From: Adiantum capillus-veneris
Lineage: Eukaryota > Streptophyta > Polypodiopsida > Polypodiales > Pteridaceae
DNA length: 64,000 bases
Reading direction: 5' to 3'
Assembly (NCBI GenBank): GCA_014529385.2
Contig: CM043958.1
Coordinates: 153,785,293-153,849,292, forward strand
The notes under the pieces were generated by a model that was not told where the DNA came from, did not search any database, and was given only the letters and a program-made list of their open reading frames with translations. Numbering within the stretch: position 1 is the first letter of the stretch; each line of letters begins with the position of its first letter. The position numbers and the translations under genes were made by a program. Of this stretch, positions 20,132-31,219 are shown piece by piece.

Positions 20132-20750
20132 CAATTGTCAAAGAAGATTAGGGCTTCCCGATCTCACACTTTGCCCAATGCTTTGCAAAGCTCCGTACTC
20201 TCATCAATCGTTGTATACTAGCCGCTTTCTTCTTTAAACTTGTAACTAGACAAAAGGTGTACACGGTTATCTATAAAAGGAATGAGCAGACATGTATAAA
20301 GGAAAAGTATCTCCAGCTGGAGTGTACAGGGCAATCTTACCTTTAATGAAGGCTCTCCCTTTTGGAAGGCCCTTCATAGACAGAGGCTATTGGGAGGCAC
20401 CCTTCACACCTTGCACAAAGGCCTTTTTTAAGGTATTCTAGAAGTTCCTTCATAAAGGAGTTTCAAAAACTCGCACTAACGCTTCCAACGATTTTGAGCA
20501 CTAAGTATGCAGCATGCTTTGGAGCATATCAACATTTCACTCACCAAAAAGCTTTCTCAAGAACAATATGCCTCAACGTCGATGAATTCTAAGTTCAAGG
20601 ATATTATAAATTCATGGTCCTGGGTCTACACTCGACATGAACTTCCAAATGAAAGGCAGGTGGCCCATGAATATCCTCCTCACCTCAAATGACGCCGACA
20701 AGCACCTTTAGTCTTGTTTTCATATTTATTTGCAATCACGTTGCATACGG
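20132..20750. repeat. Repeat X copy 1, right part
   Basis: Matches 31917-32533 closely. A plus-strand 61-codon open frame (20507-20692) and its counterpart at 32291-32476 differ at few residues, but they resemble nothing I know and lack motifs. The tract is probably noncoding or old retroelement sequence. Together with 13249-13625 it reconstitutes the target of the family B insertion. Confidence 0.75.
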
Positions 20751-21211
20751 CATGACATCACGCCAGGCTCTGACACTTTCACCTCAAGAGACCCCTTAAC
20801 ATTTGTATTGTCACATCTTAGAAAAAAGCTAATTCTTCCAAACGCTGTTGTCAAAAGTGATTTGTGTGCCTCTTTTTGAGCTCAGAATTTCTATGTGTGA
20901 GAACATGAGGCCATCCTCGTGGAAACTGTGGTGGAAATTGTGGTTGTGGATGTTTTGGTATTGCACCACTGAATGCCTCAAATTTCTTTGCCTGCGTTCA
21001 ATATTTGGCCGTTTGAAGTTTGAATTGAAGCTCATGTTCCAAGAGTCGGTAAAACGTTTTCAGAAAAGATTGTTGGCCTAGTTCTGCAAGGCCAGGATGG
21101 TAGAGCTAAGCTTCGATGGCTCAACGTGGCAGCTTAAATTAGGTCCGTGTACGAAGTGGTGAGATTGTATGCGTCAGTTACACTCACACAGACGTCCACA
21201 GAGAGTAATAC
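20751..21211. other. No recognisable gene; possible intron of the downstream exon
   Basis: No motif recognised on either strand. It lies immediately 3' (minus strand) of the aldo-keto reductase exon and begins with its GT donor at 21211-21210, so at least the first part would be intronic if that gene is real. Confidence 0.35.
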
Positions 21212-21353
21212 CTGCACAATCGAAATGGCGATAACCGAGACGAATAGCCTCTAAAATGAGAGAATGAAGAAGCTCAGGTTCTGCACGCCAAACTCCAAGC
21301 CCCAGAACGGGCATCTTGTAGCCGCTGCTCAGAACGATGCTCGAGTCGGCCAT
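21212..21353 (-). CDS. Aldo-keto reductase, first exon only (sugar-phosphate reductase type)
   Basis: Minus-strand ATG at 21353-21351 opens MADSSIVLSSGYKMPVLGLG, continuing through VWRAEPELLHSLILEAI to GYRHFDCAG. This matches the N-terminus of plant NADP-dependent aldo-keto reductases of the sorbitol-6-phosphate/mannose-6-phosphate reductase group, where LSSGYxMPxxGLGxW opens the barrel and GYRHFDCA carries the catalytic Asp region. The exon ends GTGCAG followed by GTATTA, a good splice donor at 21211-21210. No later exon (catalytic Tyr, Lys, His) is visible to the left within this window. Either the gene has a very long repeat-filled first intron running beyond position 1, or this is an exon fragment. 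The upstream region is TA-rich and holds a MITE. Confidence 0.75.
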
Positions 21354-21429
21354 GATTGTGTTCAGTTGTAGAAGAGAGTCTCCGTTGTATTGTAATTGCA
21401 ATTATTAATAAATAAATGTAACAACATTA

Positions 21430-21873
21430 TTACACATAGGGAAAATTACCAAAATCCCAAAATACCCCTCAATTTTTAAAAATTCCCAAAATACCCTTGT
21501 ATCTATTTTGGTTGGATTGTTCCAGATCTTCTAATCTTTATTCCTTTTTTATAATTGAGATCCGTAGTTTCAAATGCTTTGTTCTGCGAGTTAGCAATTC
21601 TTAGCATGTAATTTCTCACAAATTACCTCTCAAAGAAAGACAATATATGAAGCAATTCATCTCCAACGCCTACATAACCAACGCAAATCTAGTTTTACCA
21701 TCTTGTATTGATAGACAATCAATCTCCTTATAAAAAGCTACAAAAAACCACAAAAAAAATGGAGAAATTTAACCTTGCACCTAGGGGTATTTTGGGAATT
21801 TTTGAAATTTGACGGATATTTTGGGAATTTCCACAAATTAGAGGGGTATTTTGGTAATTTTTCCTTAGACATA
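21430..21873. mobile_element. Mutator-type MITE (426 bp) with 9-bp target duplication
   Basis: The element at 21439-21864 has long imperfect terminal inverted repeats of about 75 bp: GGGAAAATTACCAAAAT at the left, and the right end reverse-complements to GGAAAAATTACCAAAAT, with further AATACCCC and ATTCCCAAAATA matches inside. Flanks are TTACACATA (21430-21438) and TTAGACATA (21865-21873), a 9-bp duplication with one mismatch. TIR style and 9-bp duplication are typical of Mutator-like elements. No transposase. It sits about 86 bp upstream of the aldo-keto reductase ATG. Confidence 0.85.
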
Positions 21874-22120
21874 GTGCACGCCAATAGGGGGTAACACGGC
21901 TGGAGGAAATTCCAAAAACCATGAGAATCTCACCAAGATACCCCTTCTGGAAAGCAGGAGTGTGGGTAGCGTAGGTTGATGTGAGGTAGATGAGGAAGGG
22001 GCATGGCGAGGCGAGGAATAGCTGAGGAAGGTGTGCAAGGGCTCGAACGAGGGTAACGACGATGGAGTTGACTGCTACGAAACCTTTTTTTTAATTATAT
22101 GGTTTGCTAGTGATGTCACG
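21874..22120. other. No recognisable feature
   Basis: GA/GG-rich stretch (GATGTGAGGTAGATGAGG) with no gene, motif or repeat partner recognised. It could be the 5' side of the aldo-keto reductase locus. Confidence 0.4.
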
Positions 22121-22128
22121 ATCACCTA

Positions 22129-22370
22129 GATGGTGGGTTGGCTATGAGAATTTCTTCAAGGCGTTGGGCCTTCCAGCTTGGGCGCGTTCGAATCCACCAT
22201 CCCATTTTAGAAAGTAATTGTCCCTCCAAGGATATGCGTTCCAATGTTTGGATTTGGAGGAATCTCTGAGTGAATGAATAAAATAGAGGGTAAGCCAGTA
22301 GGGCAAATATGTAGGTGTGATTCTGAGTTTATTCACCCTCTTGAAAGAAGAGAAGCAAGGAAAGGACAAT
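22129..22370 (+). repeat. Possible tRNA-derived SINE head
   Basis: 22129-22201 is 73 bases, with GATGGTG at the left complementary to CACCATC at the right. It contains GCGTTCGAATCC, one mismatch from the pol III B box, and TTGGGCCTTCCAGC, which resembles an anticodon arm. The T-stem does not pair properly and the A box is poor, so it is not a functional tRNA gene. A SINE remnant is plausible, but no poly(A) tail or target duplication was identified. Confidence 0.3.
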
Positions 22371-22698
22371 AGTGGATTCTTTTAAAGAAGACACCACAAA
22401 TAAAGAGAAAGAAATAGGTGATGAGCAAACATATCACTCGAGCTACAAAGATGATAAAGACCACCAAGGCGGGGGTGACACGAAGAATAGACATGTGTTG
22501 AGAGAAGAAGTAAGAAAAGAATTTTAAAAAAGCTCAACCGTGACCAACTGAAAAGAAGTCAAAACCAAAGACCCAAGAATTAAAGCTTCAAAGGTGGCAA
22601 GACAAGAACAATAATGTGAACACCATGATCGCACCAAGGGTCTGGTTGAAGAGAGAAAAAGTGTTGCGAAGGAGGAAAGAACGAAAAAAGCCAAAGTT

Positions 22699-22983
22699 GT
22701 GGCTCAGGTCATCCAAAGAACTAAAGAAATTAGACTAAACAAAGCCGATCAAGAACGACTAGCAAAGCAAGCAACTAAAGATGCTCAGAGAAGAGAAGAT
22801 GAGAGAAAAAGCAAGATGGAGCAAGAGCTACAACAACAGATAGAAGAGCAAAGAAGAGTGGCGGAAACCGTAAGAGAAAATCTCCAGGAAAAGGAAGATG
22901 CACAAAGAAGGGAGGAAGAAGCACAGAGAAGGATTGAGGAGGAGCAACATATCGGCTTGACACCTTTTCCTCCCCAACCATAA
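22699..22983 (+). CDS. Hypothetical coiled-coil fragment
   Basis: An open frame of 94 codons, strongly charged (QERLAKQATKDAQRREDER, then EEEAQRRIEEEQ) and predicted by eye to be a long single helix. The end is proline-rich. No start context or partner exon supports it as a complete gene. The next in-frame open stretch at 23068 is separated by several stops. Probably the N-terminal part of a decayed gag-like protein. Confidence 0.35.
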   Translation: MAQVIQRTKEIRLNKADQERLAKQATKDAQRREDERKSKMEQELQQQIEEQRRVAETVRENLQEKEDAQRREEEAQRRIEEEQHIGLTPFPPQP

Positions 22984-23065
22984 CCTCGAGAGTGAATTTG
23001 GGCTTTGAGCTAAACAACTGCAAATCGAAATCTAGTGATATGATTTCTAAATAAATAGAAGGATG

Positions 23066-23335
23066 AAATGGAAGCTCTCAAGGTTGGAGTCCAAAAGCTA
23101 AAGGCACGGTTAGTAGTGAAAGACAACCTACTAGCAAGAGGTCTCCCTGCATTACCTTCGCCAGAGCCATCAATCCTTGAGAGTGCAATCAATAGTAGTG
23201 AAATGGAAGCTCTCAAGGTTGGAGTCCAAAAGCTAAAGGCACGGTTAGTAGTGAAAGACAACCTACTAGTAGGAGGTCTCCCTACATTACCTTCGCCAGA
23301 GCCATCAATCCTTGAGAGTGCAAACTTATTTGGTG
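23066..23335 (+). repeat. 135-bp direct tandem duplication
   Basis: Two consecutive near-identical units (ATGGAAGCTCTCAAGGTTGG at 23068 and 23203) encode a 45-residue module: EALKVGVQKLKARLVVKDNL, then a Leu/Pro-rich part ending SPEPSILESA. The two differ at only a handful of bases, so the duplication is recent relative to the surrounding decay. Confidence 0.85.
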
Positions 23336-24465
23336 TAGGCAGAAAGTGAGCTCCCATACATAAATCCACTATAAGACATCAATGTGGGAGAGTTGGACAC
23401 AAGGGGGGTAGGTAGTTTAGAGCCCTCAAAAAACAAAGATATATAGCTCAAGCAAAAGAAAACCCAGCCAAGACTATTAATAGATGTTGAACAAGACAAA
23501 GTATTTGCAAAAGCAATGGAGTGGGAGGATATTGCATAGCATGACCATTAGCATGCTTAAGCCTGAAAAAATCCAAAGAGATTGGCATAAACAAGGCTTG
23601 CCATACCCATTGTTCAAACATGAAGTGCTGCATTTCAAAGATAAAATAAAGTTGATTGCTAATGAAGAGCCAAAGTAAAGCATAGGATATAGAAGTATTC
23701 GAGAAGGGAGATTCACTACATAGGTGCTCCTAAAGAGTTCAGAGACGATCCCACATTTTGTCCCTTACCATGCCACAAAGCATGGGACACCTATTTGTTC
23801 ATGCAAAAGAACATGCCTACATGGTTGAACTACCCACTACTGCTAGAGCCAAAGTACAAAATAAGAATGGAGGCTTATATGCAAGAAATTCTCCACGGTA
23901 TAGCAAAGATATTACATTGGGTCCTAGATTTGGCATGTGTAATGATGAGGAAAATCTTCCATATACATCGCACATGCATAGAAACCTTCAACAATGTTGA
24001 ATATATAGATGTCTCATGGATGAGTTTCTTGGAGGGTGCATAGGGTTTATGCTATGATTTATTAAAACAGCCCTAGCAAGAAGTGCTCTTTGAATTCTAT
24101 GCTAGAATTTTAATCTTGCCATCATATTATAGGAGACATTTAGGGAAGCATTCTACACAGGATTCTTTGAACTCGGTTCTAAAATTTTTATAATAGTTTT
24201 TGCAGATCATAGAGAAAATTTTGTGGGATATTCAGCCAGTGAGCTCAAGTATGTCTTGTTAGAAATGCTGTTAAATGAAGAAGAGAAGCAGTGTGGAGCA
24301 AACTGGAAGAGAGGCCTCCACCCAATAGTTCACTCTACGACAAGCAGCCTCGTGACCTTCCTTTAGATTTGCATAGTCGTCTTGGGGACAACATGATCTA
24401 GGAGGGAGGGAAACGCTAACCCAAGTCACTAAAAGCCAAATCAAGAGTGGCTAGATATAGTTTTA

Positions 24466-25525
24466 TTCTCACGTGTAAAAGCGGACTCCACAATTTTGAT
24501 ACGAAAACATATATAATTTGTTGAGTTTGCAGATGTATGAAGGAAATTATTTGAGTGGGTCAATGCTTACTAAAAATACTCTATTGTTAGTACATTGAAG
24601 CTTAATGAAATGCGCATTTGAGCTTGCGATGACTGGAAGACTAGCTTTTAGTGTCCTACAAACACTTTAGATTAGAGATGGTTCTTGGAGAGAGTTTTTC
24701 AATGAGTTTAAGAATTCTTAGACATGCTCTGCATACTTGTCCACACTCCCAGCAAGAGAGAAGGCATCCCAAAAAGTCTTCTCATGTGTAAAGCGGACTC
24801 CACAATTTTGATGCCAAAACATATATAATTTGTCGAGTTTGTAGATGTATGAAGGGAATTATTTGAGTGGGATGGGCTCATAGGCTTCCAAGCTGTAATT
24901 GATTCACTCTCAATGCTTTGTTGCCATACATGACAATCATTTTTTACTATACATCCATTGTGACTGTTGGCTAAGGCGTAGAACAACTAGTTTTTGACAA
25001 GTTTCTAGATAATGAAATCAAGCGTGCACTCATTCTAAGTAATTAAGTCTACCTCTTGCTTCTATTGCTTGTACCTCCCTCGTACAAAGTGCAATCACAA
25101 TTCCCTAACTTGCATTGCAATCTCAAGTGAAAGCTCTTCAATTCTACATAAGTTTCTATAATGTTTTCATGGTTTTGGGAAATCTTCTTTCTAAAATATC
25201 TTGTTGTACTCATTTGATGCATCCATTCGAAATTTCAATGATAGGAGAGGATAGAAGCTCCTTCATAAAAATCTATGGAGTGCATTAGACATCAAACTTG
25301 GCCTGCTAAAAATACGCTATTGTTAGTACATTGAAGCTCAATGAAATGCACATTTTGAGCTTGCAGCTGGAAGACTAGCTTTTAGTGTCCTACAAATACT
25401 TCAGATTGAAGATGGTTCTTTGAGAGATTTTTTCAATGAGTTTAAGCATTCTCTTAGAGCTTAGACATGCTCTACATACTTATCCACACTCCTAGCAAGA
25501 GATAAGGCATCCCAAAAAGCTTTCT
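24466..25525. repeat. Two interleaved dispersed direct duplications
   Basis: Segment 24466-24566 recurs at about 24778-24877 (GCGGACTCCACAATTTTGAT...). Segment 24568-24780 recurs at about 25303-25522 (CTATTGTTAGTACATTGAAG...AGGCATCCCAAAAAG). Copies are roughly 90% alike by eye. No coding function recognised; likely a decayed repeat element. Confidence 0.7.
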
Positions 25526-26327
25526 TGTGGATCATGCATTAATGAAAATACATGGTTCTCCACTAGGGGTACTTGTAGAAATTTCTCACTTTCACATGTA
25601 ATGAATAATAAGAGCATAGCAGTCCCTCTGTAGAATGGTGTTGAGCCATCCATCGTTGACCAGGGACCACTTCCTCCACTACGTGTGCATTGTCCATGAC
25701 TTGAAATAGACCTACTTCTAGATAATCCTCCAGCTAATGGTAAGGTCAATGAATCCTTTGCTTGTGCCAGCATTTTGATAGGCTTGGCCTTTGTTAGTGG
25801 CTTGTAAGGTAAACTCCAAATTTTCCCGAACACCATGTTGGATTCTACATCTTTCTTGAGTAGGGTGCTACACCTTAGACCAAAGTCATTCACACATTGA
25901 AGCACTATTGCAATCCTCAAGGAAGGTTTACTATTCGTGCTAGAATTTATTGAGATTCCTCTAGCTTGATGAGGAAGTGCTGGCTTGCAAGAAATTTTTC
26001 AGGGCATTTGGGTTGCATTGTTGATGGTGTAGATACTATGGTATCTATGGAATTTTTCTTCTACTATCATCTTTATGATATTCTTTTCATTGTGCTTCTT
26101 GCAATAGCTTGGTTGCTTGGTTCATTGATTGTTGTGATGAAGGCAAGTAGCTGGGTGGGGTGGCCTTAAGTTAGGTATGCATGAACTCAATTGAAGCAAC
26201 CAAGAATCGGTTGAAGGTAGCCAACCAGGCTACAATATAATCTAGCCCCGCAATCAAAGCCAAGTATGGAGGGGCACTCCAAAATGGATTACAAACATCA
26301 TAGTATCTCTTCATTCTATAGGGATTG
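25526..26327. other. No recognisable gene
   Basis: A 142-codon minus-strand open frame (25920-25492) has no recognisable motif and low-complexity SRS patches. It may be a decayed element. Nothing else seen. Confidence 0.4.
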
Positions 26328-26371
26328 TGTGAAGGAATGGATCGAAGGCGTGTGTGTGTGCAGCGAAGATG

Positions 26372-26409
<38 letters not shown>

Positions 26410-26512
26410 TGTGGGGTGGAGCTCCCAAATCTCACTGTATGAGCACTGTGTGAGAATGAGTGAGAGATCCTTATTCTTTGTATGTATAAAGAATAAGGAG
26501 ATAAATGTGGGC
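26328..26512 (-). repeat. Copia LTR (3' side), partial boundary
   Basis: Shares about 185 bp with 29445-29690, including a GA tract at 26371-26406 that is shorter than in the other copy. The inner boundary and polypurine tract are not clear. Confidence 0.65.
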
Positions 26513-27148
26513 TGCCGATAAGTGGAGAGAAGGCTAGCCTACAACTAGTATATACAAGAGGTGAGAGAAGAGGACTCTCAACCTATACTCACTGGCTCAC
26601 TCCAAACACGTGAGTGCATCTGTAACCGCTCTAGTGTAGTTGCAACATGCATACCACTAGGGCTAGAGCCACGATGACACTTCTGATGCAGGTATCAAGT
26701 GAGGACTTGCATGGCTCCACAATGCACAATGCTAGTGTCAGTCATCGCACAACTGACAACTCTCACTGCAAATGCACCAATCGCATAAGCAGATCAGGTC
26801 TCGAGACCAAAAGGTCAGACATGAGAGACCCAAAAGCCGACGAAACATGCACTATGTGTGCCAACCTATCCCGCAACCTCAATGCCATATGCATCCTCAT
26901 TAGGAACCACCTGCCTATGCATCACCATGTTAGCATCGTCTGGCAAAGGCATATTTGTTGAGAATGACTGCAAAACCAAAAAATCAGCACCACTACAATC
27001 ACACACAGCTTTTTGAAGGACATTGTTGCCCTCAAACGTATCAGACGCATCATAGAACAATGCATCCATCTTTGGCTCAACTAATGTCAACTCAACTAAT
27101 GATTGACCAAGCTATGCATCCCTAGAGATACCACTGTCTGCGTGAATG

Positions 27149-27895
27149 TCACCACAAGACAAATGCACAACTTGCTCTCCATGCAGCGCATCCAAAAAAG
27201 AGATAAGCCTCGTCTCTCGCTCCAAACATGGCTGCAAATACACAGAGACTACACCGCCTTGTGTGTATGAAAATATGCAAAGGGTATACCAGACCACTCC
27301 TAGCACCTCTGGCTATCACGAGTGATCCCCTATGCATCTGAAATGATCGCTCTCCAAGCAATACACAATGTCCACTACTCTGCAAACTGACGCACTGAAA
27401 TGAGACTCTGGCTGAGTCTTGGTACATAACGTACATCTTGTAGCGTAAGCAATGCATCGCTAGGTAAAGACATGGATACATCTCCAGCACCCTATCTGTC
27501 ATATGTTGAACCATCAGCAAACTGCACACAACCAAGTTTCCCACTAGAGAAAGAGCAAAACAAATCACTACATGGCATCACGTGAAAAACTACATACTCG
27601 TCTAGTAGATAACGCGTATAGACAATGTGCTATCCCAAGACACAAAGTAGTCTAAAGGCAAGTTAGACTCAAAAGTGACATGCCCATCACATGCATACTC
27701 TCTAACATATGTCATCATAGTAGCACCATGCATCTGCCTCTTCCGCTGCCTCATACGCCTGAAGCAACAATGCCTAATATGCTTATTGTGGCCGCAGTGC
27801 CAACATGTCAGTCGTGATCGTGAGCGAGAACCACCTCTAACCTGAAGTGTCTCCATATCCATGCCAAAACTATGGCAATCAATGCTCAAGATCAC
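27149..27895 (-). pseudogene. Copia gag zinc knuckle, protease and pre-integrase region
   Basis: The minus strand encodes CWHCGHNKHIRHCCF at about 27812-27768, a C-x2-C-x4-H-x4-C nucleocapsid knuckle after an Arg/Ser-rich stretch. After stops, the frame 27568-27149 encodes LQSSGHCVLLGERSFQMHRG, SLVIARGARSG and YPLHIF, the stretch between protease and integrase (GAG_PRE-INTEGRS-like) of Ty1/copia polyproteins. The protease aspartate is not clearly visible (VSWDSTLS is the nearest candidate). Multiple frameshifts. Confidence 0.75.
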
Positions 27896-28116
27896 AAGAC
27901 TCTCCCACCCGATAGCAAACTACAGTCTCAAGCAAAGAAGGTGAGCAAACGGTCAAGCTCACTAGCCTCTGCAACAGGCATACATATCTGACAAAATTTC
28001 GATAGAGTCTCCCTTGAGCTGGAGCAAAAAACTCAACAGTAAATTGCAATAGAGACAACAACCAATGCCCAAATGTCCAATCCGGGAATGTACTCGTCTG
28101 GAATTACCTCACAAAG

Positions 28117-29440
28117 TCATACACAAAGCCAAATTGCTATAGCCGGAGTGTCACTCAACGACGCCACAAATGACATACATATGTGAGTGAAAAAGTGATG
28201 CCAAAATGTGTCAATGAATGAACAATGTGCTAGAAAACCATAGCGTACACAACTCCTCACTCCTATGAGAGTGGGTACAAGAACACCAAACTGTGTCCAA
28301 ATTGACAAAACTTGTCAAAGTGAGAGTAAACACTCGATCACTGTCAAAGTGTGAATATATTGACCAATCTACCATCAGAGAGCAAATTGCAAATACGCAT
28401 AAACCATGCAAGAATCTGGGAGAAACTTCGGCAGAGTTTCTTTTGAAAACTGAGCAAAAACTCATGTGCAATCTCTACCATACACCATAACACTACTCAA
28501 TGCCAATGAGTAGAAATGCCAAAATGGCTCTACATTTTCACATACAATGGCAATCCTCACTCAACGTACGTCAACGGAGTGACCGTGGATAAGCAAGCGC
28601 CAAAAGAGTTGCAATTCGAAAACTTGATCAATGCGAAAACAATGGTCTCAAGAGAGCTCACCGGCACTTAAAAGTGCTCGCCAAAATGCATGTACAATGG
28701 GCATCAACCATGTGCCATCACCATATGCAAACCATCCACAAAGACCATGAATCCAAGCACAAAATCACTGCCAAAATATCCTGTGAAAACCTGTGAAAGA
28801 AGCTCCATTTGTGTGCTCCAAAAAACCGTGTCTCTCAAGAGACCGCTTCTATGGTGTGTAAACGTCTTCGGGACTCTTTGCCCAAATCTACCAAAAACCC
28901 TCAAACCACAAGACGCGAACAAGCTGAAATTACATCTTCAACTCATAATTTATGCACCTAACTTTGAGCACCTTTTGTGCTTCCAAAAGAACATCAAACT
29001 CGCACACTATGCAAAAACAAAAAACATGCAATTTCTGTATATAATCAGTCTGAGATGAATATCAGCAAAACGGTGAGGAATTTGCAAAAAGTTTCTTCTA
29101 CAAAGCTGTAGACCACGTCAAAATGGATGGGGCCATTTGGGGTAGAATATTCAGATCTGTCTTCTACAAGGAGAAAAATGAATATTAAAACAGTGTTGTT
29201 GCGCACACAATTTTTAGGACATCACCTTCACTTACACACAATCTTCCACACTCCTTTCTTAGCTTCCACAAGAGTATACATCACTCTCAACTGAGCTTGC
29301 AAGCTCCCGTTGCATTCTCACAAAGCTTTCAAGATTTCTTGATCTCTCCACCGCTTCCAAGCTCAAGCCGCCACAGTCGAGCTCTGTCGCTTTCGTCTCC
29401 TCGGAAAGTCATCGCGCATGCCGTTGCCAAAGCTCTGTAC
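28117..29440 (-). pseudogene. Degenerate copia gag and leader
   Basis: Sequence between the zinc knuckle and the primer site at 29432-29443. It should hold the gag N-terminus, but reading frames are short and no clear domain is visible. Annotated by position only. Confidence 0.4.
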
Positions 29441-29444
29441 CAAT

Positions 29445-29488
29445 TGTGAAGGAATGGATCGAAGGTGTGTGTGTGTGCAACAAAGATG

Positions 29489-29575
<87 letters not shown>

Positions 29576-29690
29576 ACGAAACAGGGATGTGGGGTGGAGC
29601 TCCCAAACCTCACTGTATGAACATCGTGTGAGAATGAGTGAGAGCTCCTTATTCTTTGTATGTACAAAGAATAAGGAGATAAATGTGGGC
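29445..29690 (-). repeat. Copia LTR (5' side) with long GA microsatellite
   Basis: Begins TGTGAAGGAATGG beside the primer site. Contains an interrupted (GA)n tract of about 85 bp (29490-29574) and the palindromic words CTTTGTATGTACAAAG near 29655-29670. Translations across this tract give long Arg-Glu or Ser-Leu runs that are artefacts. Confidence 0.7.
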
Positions 29691-30062
29691 AACCGGGACA
29701 CTGGTTGGCGAACACGGGCAAAGCACGATGAGGGACACTACCTTTACCTAACAAATTGGCAATACTAAAGCTTAAGCTAGTCATATATCTATAACATACT
29801 TTGTTCTTTAAGATATAGATTACTTGTTGAACCATTGGGTGGTTATACTCTTTACATAATATCAATCAAGCTCTAGTATTTTGTCTCATTTTAACTATCT
29901 CTTTTGCCTTGAGTGTTCATGTCTAATGCCTTTAGTTCTATTTATAATTGTCATATTTGAGATATGCCATCACCAAGGCCTCACAATTAACCTTTGTTGA
30001 GGCTAAGGTCAACTATTAACTTCCCTTAGTTTTGCACATTTGTAGTTCAAATATACACTTCA

Positions 30063-30979
30063 ATGTCTAGTAATCCTATTGGGGAAACATTAGAAAAGCT
30101 TCATCAACAAGGAGGTCTAGTGCAAACACTACAAGAACAATGTTAAGTAGTTCTGGTTGACACTTGGGATGGCGGACCAAGATAACGAACCAGAGCTAAG
30201 GAGGCTTAGAATGTGAGAACAATAGCAGGCTTAAGGAGCCCCGGAGGAGCGTCAAGATTAGTAGCATGAAGTAGAGGTGGAAGCCAATCAATTGATGTAG
30301 AAAGAAAGTGTGGAAGCTAAATTATACTTAACATTCAAAATTTTAGTATGTACAGAATGAGCTGAGGTGGGCCAAGAGACAAGAACGGAGGCCTGACCTA
30401 AAGCTCAAGCTTCTAGAGTTCAAAGGGTCAATGAGCAATGATGCAACGTTCATGTTCAAGCTTTTGAACATTGGGCTAGATCGAGGGATATAGTAATGGA
30501 GGTCTTTCACAATTACCTCCAACAAACTTTGACGGGTAAGGCTCATAGATGGTACTATACGTACCCACCACAAAACTTGCCACATATAGTGAATTCCTTG
30601 CTCTTTTGATTCAAAGATGAGAAAATGGATGAAGATAGACTAACTGAGCTGGAATACGGTACAAAAAATAAACTAAAGGTAAGGAAACTAGTGGAGGAGT
30701 TGAAGGACTTGGATGGGCAAATTGCCTCACTACCAAGTGATAATAGGATAAGGGTATTCTTCTTGAATTAAACCTCAATAAAGGGATTACAAAAGGCCAA
30801 AATCACTAACACAATAGAGACTTTTGGAGATCTAGTGAAGAGAGCCCTCATATTGGAGGAAAAGGGGAAAAAACAAGACCTTGATTCATTGAATAGTTTA
30901 GAAAGGAATTTGATGTGAAAATAAAAAACAAAGGCAAGGCTGGGGATATATCGAAAATTTCTATGACATATGCTATGAA
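30063..30979 (+). pseudogene. Ty3/gypsy gag, N-terminal part
   Basis: ATG 30063 gives MSSNPIGETLEKLHQQGGLV before stops. Further on, in other frames, come FHNYLQQTLTGKAHRWYYT, then FKDEKMDEDRLTELEYGTK, and LDGQIASLPSDNRIRVFFLN with KAKITNTIETFGDLVKRALI. This is the capsid core of plant Ty3/gypsy Gag (the LxGxAxxWY motif, then the coiled RF...E region). The frame is broken at least five times. The sequence runs directly into the copia insertion at 30980. Confidence 0.8.
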
Positions 30980-31131
30980 TGTTGGGGTAAAGCCCCATGT
31001 GGTCAGTTAGGAAAGGCGCTTGACTACACCTATTATTTTATGTATATCATAGAATAAGGGGCCCACACATACAATGTGAGTTTTTGCCCCTGCAAACATA
31101 GGTCTCCTCTTCTTCTCTCTTCTCCATTGTT

Positions 31132-31181
<50 letters not shown>

Positions 31182-31217
31182 GCACAAACACACACATGCT
31201 CTTGCTCGTGCACTTCA
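30980..31217 (+). repeat. Copia 5' LTR (238 bp) with CA microsatellite
   Basis: Longer than its partner because of a (CA)n tract at 31133-31177. Otherwise similar, including TATTATTTTATGTAtAtcAT and CTCCTCTTCTTCTCTCTTCT. Confidence 0.9.
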
Positions 31218-31219
31218 AC

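Larger units (their letters stand above)
22371..24045 (+). mobile_element. Unclassified retroelement-like remnant
   Basis: Plus-strand coding-like sequence with many stops. It contains a Glu/Arg/Lys coiled-coil stretch (22699-22983), a duplicated 45-residue module (23068-23349), then RHQCGRVGHKG near 23365-23400, which looks like half a zinc knuckle. Later open stretches (23484-23678, 23795-24043) keep protein-like composition, but I recognise no RT, protease or transposase motif. The arrangement coiled coil, repeat, zinc-knuckle-like hints at a gag gene. Assignment is inference. Confidence 0.4.
26328..29690 (-). mobile_element. Ty1/copia remnant, minus strand, int-RT deleted
   Basis: Direct repeats at 26328-26512 and 29445-29690 both start TGTGAAGGAATGGATCGAAGG, contain a GA microsatellite, and end near AAGGAGATAAATGTGGGC; they are the LTRs or parts of them. 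A degenerate primer site (TTGGTACAGAGC on the minus strand, 29432-29443) adjoins the right copy. Internal sequence encodes a gag zinc knuckle and copia protease/pre-integrase sequence, then ends without RT. Outer boundaries and target duplication could not be fixed. Confidence 0.75.

Noticed and set aside
22129-22201. Functional tRNA gene
   Set aside because: The length and acceptor-like ends fit, but T-stem pairing and the A box are poor; at best a SINE remnant.
26647-26961. 104-codon plus-strand frame
   Set aside because: Antisense to copia protease-region sequence on the minus strand and without a motif.
29409-29865. Long Ser-Leu and Arg-Glu open frames
   Set aside because: They are translations of a GA microsatellite in a copia LTR. 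The same applies to frames at 53017, 53378 and 55369.
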